A stretch of 64,000 nucleotides of DNA from Physcia stellaris. Its lineage: Eukaryota > Ascomycota > Lecanoromycetes > Caliciales > Physciaceae. This document shows positions 1-11,355 of the stretch, piece by piece (the first letter of the stretch is position 1; each line of letters opens with the position of its first letter). The position numbers were made by a program, and so were the translations under genes. Where the stretch lies: the NCBI GenBank assembly GCA_018902385.1, contig JABSSW010000009.1, positions 1 through 64,000 on the forward strand, given 5' to 3'. A model generated the notes under the pieces. The model saw only the letters and a program-made list of their open reading frames with translations. It had not been told where the DNA came from and searched no databases.

Positions 1-3
1 ATT

Positions 4-290
4 AACGAATTTCTGTTTTCAGTCATAATTTGTTAAATTCGTACAATCGAATCATCATCGCTTTAAAATGAAAAAAATGACGTGATTTTCATCAAATTCG
101 AATTTTTTTAATTATTGACGAGAAAAACACTGATTTTTTTTGATCAAAGAATTAAATTCGAACGATTTCAAAAAAATTCATTTTGAATCATTATGCAATT
201 CAAATTTGAACACGATCAACGAATTTTTGTTTTCGATCACGATTCGTCAAATGTGTACGATTGAATCATCAACATTTTAGCATGAAAAAA
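4..290. repeat. Degenerate direct repeat, about 214 bp spacing
   Basis: Two similar stretches of about 70 bp, one starting at 4 and one at 218, share an aacgaattt-type start, a cgattgaatcatc-type middle and an A-rich end near catgaaaaaa. They lie just beyond the end of the recognisable copia coding region (about 310), where a terminal repeat would be expected. They may be internal subrepeats of a long terminal repeat that runs off the left edge of the window. That link is inference; only the repeat itself is seen. Confidence 0.45.
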
Positions 291-299
291 ACAGTTTTG

Positions 300-3200
300 A
301 TTATTGAAAAAATTTAATTGATTTTCGATTTTTCAATCTCAACTGTTTCACGAATTTTTTGAATTTATTTTTTAACAACGATTTAATCAAATTATCGATT
401 ATTATATTTGCATTTAAAACGTAATTCAATTGAATCAAATTTTTTTGATGCAAATTTTTGATATTGTAATAAATCATATCAATATATTTTGATTGTTCAT
501 AAATAAAAACATTTTTAATCAACAAATTAACGATTTGATTATTTTTTCAAAATTATATTAATAAATAAATTTCATGTTTATCGTTTTAAATGATTGTTAT
601 TTAATTCAATTCGATTTCAAAATATTTAATGAAATTCAAATCACGAAAAAATTGTATTATTTATAATTTTTTTTAACGCATGTCGATAAAATCATATATT
701 CGATTTCAGTGATTGAAATAGCGATCGATTTTTGTTTACGATTCATTCATGATATTGATTTCTCAACGAACATGTAAACGTATTCGAAAATCGATTTTTT
801 GTTCAATTTATCGATTGCGTAATCAGAATTCGAATAAATTTTGACTTTGAAATTTTCATTGTTGTTCAATTTCAAATCGTATATCAGATTTAAATCGATG
901 ATCGATCGAATGTAACGAAACAAAATTTTCATTGCTTTATCATGATGTTTCGCAAAATCATTGAAATATTGATTTAATCGTTTTAATGCGAAAACGATAT
1001 TTGAACGAATGTGTATGACAACATACATGAATTTTTCGATTTTGTGTTGATAATTTTTTGAATCAATTCGTTCGTCGTTCGATTCGATTGATTTGAATGA
1101 ATCGTAATCGTTCATGAATAATTTCGTACGTTCATGTTTATCGATGTTCATATGCAATTCATTCAATATTTCGTTCAAATAATGAGTTTGATTCAATCGA
1201 ATAATTCGTTTTTTACGATCGCGAATGATTTTAATGTCAAGAATTTTCTGCATTTTTCTCAGATTTTTGACTTTGAATATTTTCTTGAATTCGTCTTTGA
1301 ATCAGTTGATTTGCTCGTTGAATTTGACGACAACGAAAATGTCATTCACGTAAAAAATAATATGATTTTTCGTTTTTTGTGACGAAACATACATAAATCA
1401 GTCGAAATTTGTTCGAAATTCAATTTGTGCAATTTTTTTACGCAACGTTCGTGTCAATTTTTAGTTGCTTGTTTCAATTCATAAAAATTTCGACGAATCA
1501 GAAATGCTTGTTCGAAAAATAAATTCACGTCGAATGACGATTTCATGTAAATTATCTTTTTAAAAATGATTTCGTGAAAGCATTGTTGACGTTCATTTGA
1601 TGACATTCGAAATTTTTCAACGCGACGATGACGAGAAACAAGCGAAAAATATCGAATTTGACAATTGAAACAAAAATATTTGTATAATTTATTTCATATA
1701 TTTGCGAGAAGTTTTTTGCAACGAATTTGATTTTCAATTTGTTCAACGTATCATTCACATGCATTTTGATTTTGAATATTCATTTATTGATGACGATATT
1801 GACGTTTTTCGATGAAATGACGACGTTTCAAATTTCATTAATTATTAACGTCGTCAATTCGATTTGAATAATTTCGAATCAAAATTTATTTCAAGTGAAA
1901 TCATTGACAATTTTTTGATAATTTTCGAACACAAATATGATCAATTTTTCAACGAATTGTCGATTTGTATTTTTTGTTGTTGCGAACAAAATTCATTTAT
2001 CGTGTTCGCACGTATCAAAATTTTCGATCAGAAATGTCATCATGACGCGTGCAATTTTGTTGCGATGTTCATTTCGTTTTTTTCGTTCGTAATATTTCGT
2101 TTACGTTTAAAAATTGTCACGTGAAAAAATTGTTGCATCATGCGTGAAAATTTCGTGAAAAATGTTAATTTAACACGCGTTTGAATTGTTGATTTCGTCG
2201 TAAATTCGTTGATTTCATTTTTTTCATTTGATGTATCGATGAATTCATCGTTTTTTTTCATGTGCATTGATTGAATTTCTTTTTCGTTTTTCGAAATCAT
2301 AAACGCAACAAAATTCGAAAATTTCGCAAAAATTGATGCAACAAAAATTGATGCAAACGTCGATGTCATCGAAACGATTGCAAATGCAAAAATTATTTTG
2401 CGTGATTTTTCGACAAATCGTTTTTCAAATAATTCGTTTATCGTAATCGTGAACAAATTCAATGATTCATTTTTTCATTTTTCATGTTCAAAAAACATTA
2501 TTTTGTGATGTTTGATGACATCACGACGATCGAAAATTCATATTTTGTATTGAATCGTGATGTTTTCGTCATAATTCATAAACACGTTTGATTTTCTTGT
2601 ATTGACGAATTTGTTTTTTTATTTCTTTCAAACAATGATTTGAAATCGACGAACGAATAACATTTGCATTTTCAAACGCGTATGTGATTTATCGACGATT
2701 TAATATTTGTTCAAATTTCAATAGAATTTGTTGAATTGTCGTCGATCATTGATTTCGTATTCATACGATTGCGAATATATACATTTGTTTTTTCTGCTTC
2801 AAATCAAAATTTTATAAACAATTTTGCATTTTAAATCATTGTTCGAATTTGATTTTCGAACGTTTTTATGACACGCTCTATTACGTCGTTTTGAATGAAA
2901 TTATACGAAACGATGTATTGTGAAACAATATCGATAAATTCGTATCAAGAATCGAATATGAATTTCAATTCTTTGACGTTGTCACAACGTATTGTTTGTA
3001 ATTTTCGTTGAATTTCTAATTTCATTTTCAATTTTCATTTGTTAAATGTTTTTGATGTATCAAATCGTTTGCGAAAAAATAAAATTCACGTTCGTCGAAA
3101 ATGATTATTCACGATTTCTAAAAAGTATTCGTAATCGAATCTTGAAACGAATAAAAATTCACAAATATCGATAAATATCAACTTCAATATGTGAATTTTG

Positions 3201-4950
3201 CGTTCGATTAAATGACGATTATGTGCATTAATCATTTTTGTAATCGCACATATTTTGCATGAATCGTTGCGATTTTCAACAATGAATATTGATTTGCGTA
3301 AAGTTGTGATTTTGTACAAATTTCGAAATTTTGCAAATTTCATATGATCAAAACGTCGATGTCATAATTCGTATAAATCACGTTTTTTTTGATTAACATT
3401 TGAATCAATATTTGAATCAACATTTGAATCAATATTTGAATCAACATTTGAATCAATATTTGAATCAACATTTGAATCAATATTTGAATCAACATTCGAT
3501 GATTGAAAATCGATTTCGATATCATTTCGAAAATCAATATTTGCATCGAACAAAATTTCGTTCGAATTCACGATTGTTGACATTGCAAATGAAACAAACA
3601 AAATTTTAAAAAATTCAATTGCAAACATCGTGTTGTTCGTTAACAATGCGTATTTTTTAAATTTTGATGTGATTTTGTTTATTATGTAAACATTTTTTTA
3701 AACGAATGTTCGAAATATTTCAACGTTTTATTTATTGCGCATGAACAAATTATCGTTATTGAAATTTTTTATCAATTTTTTTTTCATAAAATGTTTGTCG
3801 AATAAAAAATTGACGTCGAAATCAAATACATAAAACATTTTCGTTAACGTGTTTTCATCATTTTTGACGCGTATCGTCATTGAATCACATTGATTTGAAT
3901 ACAATTTTTTTTTTCGATTTTAATCGTGCGTTTTTTAATCGACTTGAAAAATTCATTAAAAAATCGAAAATCGTCAATCATATGAAACGAAACGTCAATG
4001 TTTGCAATTCAAACGAATTTGAAAAATTTATTAATCAACTTTTTGAACAAAACGACAATTTTTTTCATGTGTTTTTCATTGTTTGAATCGATGTCGATGT
4101 CGAAACTTGAATTGTTGTTGAACGAAAAAAAATCGACAACGTTGTACGTTTTGTGTTTTTTGTTTTTGTTTAAAAGTTTTTTGATTTTTTGTTTTTTCGT
4201 TCATTTTTTTAACTTTTTCAGAAAATCACATTTTGCGATTCGATGTGAATCATCACAGAAAAAACATTTCGTTTTTTTCGCTTTAATTTTGAAACGACGA
4301 AAGTTTTCGTCGAAATTGAAAAATCGTCGTTGAGATATACGATAAAATTGACGACGATTGTTTTTGATTATCAATGTCGATTCGACGATTTTGTTTGCAA
4401 TAAATTGTGTTTTTTTTTTTTTTTTGCAATTTCTGAATAAATTTATCGACATCGAAATTGTTTTGTGCGTCGATTGCATCACGAATGACATCGTATTCGA
4501 CAAACAAAAATGCTAAAAATGTTTGAAAACGACGTTTTGATTTGAACAAACTCGTTATGTTTGATTGCATGTTTGCAATTTTGCGATTTTTTTGATGATA
4601 TCGATATAGACAATTTCAATGATCACGTTTGAAAATTTTTTGTAATTCATAAATTTTTGCAAATATTGCTTTTCGATTGTGACAAATTTTTGTTTGTATT
4701 TGTTGACAAAAACTGTTCAAATTTTTTGACAATTTTCAATTTTGTCATCAATTTTTGATTATCGTCATCGATACAATCGATGAGTTGATATTGTGTTTTT
4801 GCGTCGAATTTTTTTCAGTTTTTTTTTTATCAAAATTCAAATCGACATTTCATTTTGATTTTCGAAAATCATTCGACAACAATTTCGACACATAATTTGA
4901 ATCGACGATCATTCAAATTTTTTCGTCGATAAATCATTGTTTCATTAATT
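300..4950 (-). mobile_element. Decayed Ty1/copia LTR retrotransposon
   Basis: Fossil element read on the minus strand. Recognisable parts, from high to low coordinate, are a gag-type CCHC zinc knuckle near 4.2-4.3 kb (C-x2-C-x3-H-x4-C), a GAG-pre-integrase/integrase start near 3.1-3.3 kb with its paired Cys, reverse transcriptase near 1.55-1.76 kb (KFVAKNFSQ, then HQMNVNNAF), the late RT/RNase H region near 0.75-1.25 kb, and the copia carboxy tail near 0.31-0.52 kb (SKYIDMIYYNI). This is the Ty1/copia order, and the internal length of about 4.6 kb fits the family. It is broken throughout, with at least a dozen interruptions, and looks old. Both terminal repeats are too mutated to pair by eye; one may lie at 1-300. 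Base composition matches the flanking AT-rich block, so mutation acted on the whole block. Confidence 0.85.
3395..3498. repeat. 24-bp tandem repeat, about four copies
   Basis: Four uninterrupted 24-bp units sit inside the copia element. Each unit is two related 12-mers differing at one position (aacatttgaatc and aatatttgaatc). The units are essentially identical to each other although the surrounding element is heavily mutated, so the array probably expanded after, or was homogenised since, the mutation of the element. Confidence 0.85.
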
Positions 4951-5970
4951 TGAATCATTTTTCGCAATTTTGACGAGTAAAAATATCGCAAACTCGACGC
5001 GCGTTGAATTTGTTGAATTCGAAATCGTTCATGATGCGTGATGTGATATGTAAATATGTATTCGAATGTAAATTTTTTCTATTGTCGTGTGTTTTTTCGT
5101 GAAATTGTCGATCGAATCGTGTAAATTTTTTTTATTGTTTTAACGCGATCGAACGATGAATTCTTTTCACAATTGTTTGATTTTCGTGATTTCGTGATCG
5201 AACGATTGACGTTGACAATCACAAAAAATTTATGTTAATTCGAATTTCATAATTTATTGAACGAATGTGAATGATTGTCATTGCATTGCATGCAATATTA
5301 TCGAAATTACGTACAAAAATAAATACAATTTGATTGCGCAAATGTTTTTAATAATGATCGATTTTGACACGTTTCGTTTAATCGATCAATCAAAACTTTG
5401 ATTTTATTCGTGTTCATATTTCAGTTTTTTGTCATCGTACTTTTCAACAAATTTAATGAATTATTGACATCAAAAATGTATAATTTGAAATGTAATATAT
5501 TGATTTATTAATCGTTACAAAACAGATTACGTTTTGCAATTACTTTTTATTTACATTTTATTTATTCAATCGTACGAATTCGATCGATTTCGATTGACAA
5601 TATAAATTTGTTAAATTTATCGTTGATCGAATTGTAAAATGATTGAAATTGATTTTTTCGAAATTATTCGAATTTCGATAATCGAATTGTTTGACGAAAT
5701 GCGAATCGTATTTTCGAAAATTTTGAATTTTTATCTTTTACATGTTTACGAGTTTTCGTTCGTTTTGAAAAAAATACAATGCAATTTGTTCGAAATCAAT
5801 GTAATTACAATGAATTTTAATGATATCAAAACAATCGATAAAATATTTGTTTCAAAATTTGACAAATAAATTGTTTTTGTTAAAATGAAAATTTTTGATA
5901 TTATTAATATATTTGATCAAATTTCGAAAATTTCGTTCGCATTCGATAATCAATCAATTTCAAATATTTT

Positions 5971-6435
5971 ATTTGATTGAAATCGTTGCAACATTGTTAA
6001 TATAAAAATTTTAAATTAAAAAATTTTTGTTTTGATTGTTACGTATAATATATTTTCGAAAAATTCGTTCGCATTATTTTTCGAAAATCTAAAAATTTCG
6101 ATCGCAATAAATATGTCATTTTTCAAACATTTCATGAACATGAATGATTTTGCTATTAAAACTTTTGATTTTGATATTGCAATAAATGCATTTTTGAAAA
6201 ATTCGTCGTCACAACATATCGAAAATCCGAAAACATTGAAAAAGAATTCGATTTACATTTACGAATTTCTTGCGTTTTTCATTTTTGATTTCAGCATTGA
6301 TATCGATTTCGAAATTTATACAATTGATATCGAAGCAATCATACAATTTGTCACATTTTCTAAACAAACGTCGCAATTATCATCGTTTCGTGATTTCGAT
6401 ATCGAAACATTCTCATTTGATTGAAATCGTTGCAA
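5971..6435. repeat. Exact 21-bp direct repeat, 444 bp apart
   Basis: A 21-bp sequence beginning atttgattgaaatcg occurs at 5971-5991 and again, identical, at 6415-6435. Related sequence (aattcgttcgcatt) also recurs near 5930 and 6060. The region therefore has a repeating substructure despite heavy mutation. It is not assigned to any element family. Confidence 0.6.
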
Positions 6436-6895
6436 TATAAATTTTATTGATCGTCGTATTTTTTCGATTTTTATTTGTATTTCTGTTTCGATTGTCAATG
6501 TTATTATTTCGAATGTCATTTTTGAAATCATGAATATTCATTGTTATGAAAAAAACAATTGTTTTGTTTCACGATGTATTTTTTTGTTTCGATTATCATC
6601 GAATGTATTATCATTGTGAATACGAACTTTTATGAAAAAAAACAATTTTGTTTTTTTGTTGATGATATTGTTGATGTTATTATTGTTATTGTTGTGAATA
6701 TTGATGCGTTCATTTTGATCGTTAATTTGATCAATATTATGAAAAATTCTGTTCGAATGTCATTTTTGAATTCTGTTGTGAATTTGATTTCGAAATCGAA
6801 ATACAAAAAATTATCGAAAATGAAAATTAAGAGATTATCAAAGTCGAAACATATCGAGTCAAAAAATAAAATCGTTGTTGAAATATTTATCGAAT

Positions 6896-7100
6896 TCGCA
6901 TACAAAATTGTTCTGTTTTTTGACATCGAACAACGATTAAAATCTTTGAAATAATTGCAGAATTCGCATACAAATTGATCACGTTCTCGAACACGTCAAT
7001 AAAAATCAATATATCTGAAATATTTGTTGTTTTCGCATACAAATTGATTTTGTTTTTCGACAATATGAAAAATTTAAAAACGTTCGAATTTGAAAGTTTC
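6896..7100. repeat. Three degenerate tandem copies, unit about 66-70 bp
   Basis: Copies start near 6896, 6962 and 7032, each opening with a ttcgcatacaaa(at)tg core followed by a T-rich stretch. Read on the plus strand they give a recurring peptide such as FAYKIVLFFD and FAYKLILFFD. No family is recognised; this may be a degraded minisatellite or repeated protein segment at the edge of the AT-rich block. Confidence 0.55.
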
Positions 7101-7260
7101 GAATTAACATACGATTTCGACATTTCGAGTTTGCAAAACAATCAATTGATATCATGCAATTGCGACGAGAATAAAATTTTATTTTTATGATTTTTCGATA
7201 TTCTTCGATATTTGTTTTACGAATTTTCGATCTTCACGCGCACAACGTGATCTATTTGAC

Positions 7261-7902
7261 TTGATTTTCGATGTCAATATTGTTATACGTAAGAAAATCT
7301 ATATTGTTTGATTGAAAATAATTAGTGAAATGATGTTGAAAACAACACTTTGTTATAAAAAAAAACTGTTGAAAAGAAATAACAAAAAATTGATAATTGA
7401 TTCATAAACGAATTGCACGTGATTAGTTTTAAATGTTTGACATTCGATTTTTTACAAAATCGTCTGTAGCATTCTTTTAAATAGTCATAATTCACACATT
7501 TTACAATCAGGAGCATTGCACTCGATATATGATCTATTCGAATCTCGATTCGTGATTTTCTGCTCTGTGCTAATTATTCTCTTTTCTATAGATTCGAACT
7601 ACAAAAGAACTGATAGATACGAAAGCTTTGACGAATGAATGTACTTGAAGATTCCAAGTTTGGTCCAGCTAATTTGTTTGGCAGTCATGTGTGTCGATAT
7701 ATGATCTCTACGCTGAAGTGACACCCAAGTATGTATGTATTGGTATTCGGTTTCGATGTATGCCTAGCTACGTGCGCAGCCAGAGCGTTATTGGGGGATA
7801 CTTCAGATCCAGTGATCCGTGATCGTGAGCAGCCAACTCCATTCCAATTGGCAGCTGCACGATTGTCGAAGTTAGTATCTGTATGAACTGCGCTGCTGAC
7901 CA
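7261..7902. other. Boundary between AT-rich block and gene-rich DNA
   Basis: Composition shifts here from AT-rich mutated DNA to balanced DNA; CpT and ApG become common again by about 7.3 kb. No coding region is supported. The right part would serve as the promoter of the gene starting at 7903. No transposon end or target duplication was recognised. Confidence 0.5.
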
Positions 7903-8811
7903 ATGTTAACAACATTCAGCCCGCCCATCATCACAGGAGATGTGTCGCACAACCTCACTTTGCCTCTTAAGCCATCGGATCATTTTGGATATCACCTCGA
8001 TTGCGATCTGAGGACTATTCGAAGGGGCCCTCCCCTCAAAGGGGGTCAACTTATCTACGTTCTCAGCACCGAAGCCTATAAAATTTGGAGACTTACCGGC
8101 GATGGACCCATCCAACGCACACAGAGAGACCGAATCCCACCTTTTGAAAGGATCCAGCTCAGCTTAGAACCTACAGCCCTTGCGCCACATCATATGTCGC
8201 AGATGAAATTGGGCATTGCAATTCTCCTCCTGACGAACAGATTTTTCACAAATATACGATATTGGCCTGCAGGCTTCGACTCTGACATTACAGAAAGTAG
8301 CCCGCCAATTAGAATCGGAAAATTCAGTGTCAGACAGGACCTCGGTCGCAGTACCGAGACCTTCAAAGAAGTGCCAGAAAACAGTACCGCTCAAAGCCTC
8401 TTCGGCAACGCCGCAAAGGCCCTGACTGGTCCCACAGACAGCATGAATCCTCTACCCGTCACAAGGAAGGCTAGAGACTGGCTTTGCTGTTTCTCATCTA
8501 TGCTCTGGTACGCGTTCAAGAATAGCGCCACGTCATCCGTGCAAGCACGTTTTCCTGCGGGCGGCACACTGCGTCTCCACAAAGTGCCTGGTCAAGTGTG
8601 CGAGTTGACTACGACCTATACGATGCCGACCACGTTGACATGGGACCAGTTAGCTGCTAGCCTTTTGTTCACACTCCGTGCTTGGGCTGTGAGAGACATC
8701 TGGCAGGATGTGGAACGAGAGAAGATTTGGTATGGTGGAAAATTGGTAGCATACATCACAATCAGACCGCACCAACCACTTGCAGATGACAGGGGGGTCG
8801 CCACTGCTTAA
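7903..8811 (+). CDS. Orphan protein, 302 aa, unknown function
   Basis: Single open frame of 302 residues from an ATG at 7903; no intron is needed. I do not recognise the family. There is no clear signal peptide at this start, so a spliced upstream exon is possible. The C-terminal 60 residues carry a pattern (LTWDQL, then an LRAW helix, then GGKLVAYITI) that resembles the C-terminus of the divergently placed secreted protein at 9045-9665 (ITWEVW, LLEAF, RRLVTGYF). That pattern recurs in fungal orphan secreted proteins, so the two may be ancient paralogues (inference). The gene sits next to the AT-rich block, a common place for fast-evolving genes. Confidence 0.55.
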   Translation: MLTTFSPPIITGDVSHNLTLPLKPSDHFGYHLDCDLRTIRRGPPLKGGQLIYVLSTEAYKIWRLTGDGPIQRTQRDRIPPFERIQLSLEPTALAPHHMSQMKLGIAILLLTNRFFTNIRYWPAGFDSDITESSPPIRIGKFSVRQDLGRSTETFKEVPENSTAQSLFGNAAKALTGPTDSMNPLPVTRKARDWLCCFSSMLWYAFKNSATSSVQARFPAGGTLRLHKVPGQVCELTTTYTMPTTLTWDQLAASLLFTLRAWAVRDIWQDVEREKIWYGGKLVAYITIRPHQPLADDRGVATA

Positions 8812-9044
8812 GCCAGAGCTCTCTGCAAATTTCCATGCACACGATCAGTAGTCTGATAGACACGCGGTTTTCGGTGTTGTGCACAGCTGTACCGTGATTT
8901 TTCACAGCCGTAGCCGTGATTGATAGTGTATCCTGGCTTCAAGAAGCAAGTTTCATCCAGAATATCCATGCTGGACAAGGGTTTAATTCTCACGCTGCTA
9001 AGTGAGACTGTCCATCCGCTGTAGAAGACCACTGTAGGATCCAG

Positions 9045-9665
9045 TCATATCAGAGCGACCCTCCAATTCTCTCTCTTAAAGTACCCTGTCACAAGACGTC
9101 TCTGACGACCCATCATCTCATGCACCTCGAACCGCAACTCAACGCCCTGATACTTAATCGCAAATGCCTCCAGGAGGGGTACTACATCGCCCCAGACTTC
9201 CCAAGTAATCGCACTCGAGGGCATGACGACCAGCTTAGCGATTGGACTCAGATAAATCAGCGGAGTTCGCGGCATCAGGTCCTCCGTGTCATGGAAATGG
9301 CTCTCCTCCTCGGCTTCGGCTTGCTGGCAGAGGTTCTTGTAGATTTGCCGCGGGATATAGTCCCCGTAATCGGAATATCTGATCTTGATGTTCGAGTATC
9401 TTGAGTAGTATGTCCAGGGATCTTGGGGAAGTGGACCTGGAGGTAGGGGACTAGGGAAATCAGTCATATCAATACATTGCGCGATGTCGCTCTAACAGAG
9501 AACTTATCTTATGTTACAAAACATCTTGAGGATGCGTACTTACTTTCCAGACGCCGAGCCATTGGCTCCAGTCACTACATGCGTAATAGTATGATTCAGT
9601 TTCAATACAAAAGCTTCACAGGAGGCTAGAACCTGCACTAGCGTAACAACCAGAAGCAGAAGCAT
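9045..9665 (-). CDS. Predicted small secreted protein, 175 aa
   Basis: Two-exon model: exon 1 9665-9544, intron 9543-9451 (93 nt, GTAAGT donor, CCCTAG acceptor), exon 2 9450-9045; phases agree. The start at 9665 gives a textbook signal peptide (MLLLLVVTLVQVLASCEA) followed by a short Asn/Gly/Ser-rich stretch and a proline-rich linker. The mature part has a conserved-looking ITWEVW motif, a LLEAF helix and a terminal LVTGYFKRE strand, shared in outline with the C-terminus of the 302-aa protein next door. Function unknown; probably extracellular. Confidence 0.6.
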
Positions 9666-9771
9666 CTTGCCTATGACTTTACTCGAAAACACGAGGCTAC
9701 TGAGGCGAAAGAAGATGGATGCAGATGTAATAAATTGGCGCGTACTGAATGTCGCTTGTTTGACAGCCCTT

Positions 9772-10282
9772 TCATAGTCGCCAGCAGCGCGTATACCGTC
9801 CAACAGCAGCATCACGCTTCTTGGAATCCGCCGCATCGTCCCAAATGACTGCTCCGTTTTTACTACAACTCGTGATATGCGACCACGATATGTATAGCAT
9901 CCACCTATAACACCACACCCGGTCCTTATCGAGGCTAAGGGAACTTATCCCCAATCTCCTGATATCGACGACGAATTTCATTGCTTTTTGCAATCCTTCT
10001 GCATCATAATAAACAGCTGCTACCGGGAATCGGCTTTTTATTGTACAAATGCTACCACCGTGAGTGTAGACAGAATATTCCAAGACATCGTCAACTCTTC
10101 AAGATTGGTATCACGTGGGCTACGAGGAAGAAACCATGGAAGGCAGACTTAGATGGGGCTTTGAGTGACTGGATGCAGTGTGAGCCATCAAATATCTTAA
10201 CCGCTTCAAACAAAGAAAAGGACCACCCTGCCAACATACCGAAGACCAACAGCTCAGCAAATGACAGATGACAGATGGGCAT
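9772..10282 (-). CDS. Possible small cysteine-containing protein, 121 aa
   Basis: Tentative two-exon model: exon 1 10282-10240, intron 10239-10095 (145 nt, GTATGT donor), exon 2 10094-9772; phases agree. The larger exon reads as a compact protein with paired Cys and Trp (GGSICTIKS, DRVWCYRW, ITSCSKNG, VIWDDAAD). This is a layout seen in fungal small secreted proteins, where a Cys-x-Cys core is followed by a W-D-x-A-D motif near the end. The modelled N-terminus gives only a weak signal peptide. An alternative without this intron reads a longer hydrophobic start, so the 5' exon may be wrong or the gene may be decaying. Confidence 0.35.
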
Positions 10283-10363
10283 GGAATGTCTTGAGACCTG
10301 CCACCTTTCAGGACGATGACGGTCTTTCCTGGCTATTCGCCTTGTCGACTCGGAGGTCTTCAT

Positions 10364-11355
10364 GTAATCTGGACCTAGAGTTGAGATTTGGTTTACTGCG
10401 TGGTGGTACTCGTCATTTCATGTAAACCCTTTACCTGACCGTTGTGTTTGTCATCCGCGACCGTTTCTTCTTTTTTGTGGGTCCATATTCGGATACAATG
10501 AACGAAATTCAACTTTGCAACTTACAAATGGTCCCTGATAACAGCTTCGTTGGCAGTGGCTATCCATTTCATGGCTCCTAGCAGATAAGGTTGCCCCAGC
10601 GAAGACGTCATCTTCTGATTCTGTTTTGTGTTGTGTAATTGTAGGTCTGTAAGGATGTATCCAGAAAATTTTTTCATACTTTGGTAGCTAAAGCCTCATT
10701 CGTCTGATTGCTAGAACAACAAACAAGATATTAACGATGGGTGTGTGGGCGGTGGTTTCTAGCAAGCAATAGCTCACGAGAAACTTACAAAACGGGCCAA
10801 ACTGAAGCTGTCACTATGTCGAAATCAAACTCCCTCTATCTATACGACGGGGTCTCCTGCCGAAGTGAATTTGATACGCAGAAAAACGATCATTGAAGCG
10901 TGAATGGATGAGAAAAGAAGAGACGAAAGCTGCAGATGCCAGAACTCAAAGAAAAGGTCGCCTATATGGGGGTGCCAAGCCCCAGTCACTGCAGTTTCGT
11001 CTCATTTGCTTCAGCACCCTGGTTCAGCCAGCCGATCAGTCCGTGCGATAAAAGCTATTAAACCCAGGAACTGAACAGAAAATGCTTATTCGCTCCTTGA
11101 AACTTTTGACAGTTTTTCATACTGGTTACACACGTCAGCGCCGAGCCAAGGAAGAAAAAAGGTAGTTAAATGAGCACTAGATTCAAGTATGTACACAAGA
11201 AGATTAACTCGCCCATATTTCCGGATGCATATCAAAACCCAACCAGAAGTCGCTCGGATCCCACTTATTCCATCCAACATGTCTGCTCCGTACGCCCAAG
11301 TGCTAAACGACAGTTGTACTTTTCCCAACACAATATTAGATATATTCCATTAACA
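10364..11355. other. Intergenic, no gene seen
   Basis: About 1 kb downstream of the RGS receptor gene. Only short overlapping frames without family character were found. No RNA gene or repeat was recognised. Confidence 0.5.

Larger units (their letters stand above)
4951..7260. other. AT-rich block, unclassified repeat-derived DNA
   Basis: This stretch continues the base composition of the copia fossil: CpC, CpT, ApG and GpG are almost missing. It contains only short open frames rich in Ile, Phe, Asn and Lys (for example plus-strand frames at 5639-5869, 6032-6424 and 6559-6954) that match no family I recognise. Internal repeats (listed separately) suggest decayed repetitive DNA. The composition changes within about 100 bp near 7.2-7.3 kb. 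Confidence 0.6.

Noticed and set aside
1-5600. A clear pair of long terminal repeats for the copia fossil
   Set aside because: Looked for by eye, but mutation is too heavy to pair any two stretches; only a candidate subrepeat at 1-290 was kept.
9540-9836. 98-codon start upstream of the secreted protein (from 9836)
   Set aside because: The internal Met at 9665 begins a perfect signal peptide; the upstream 57 codons would place it in the middle of the protein.
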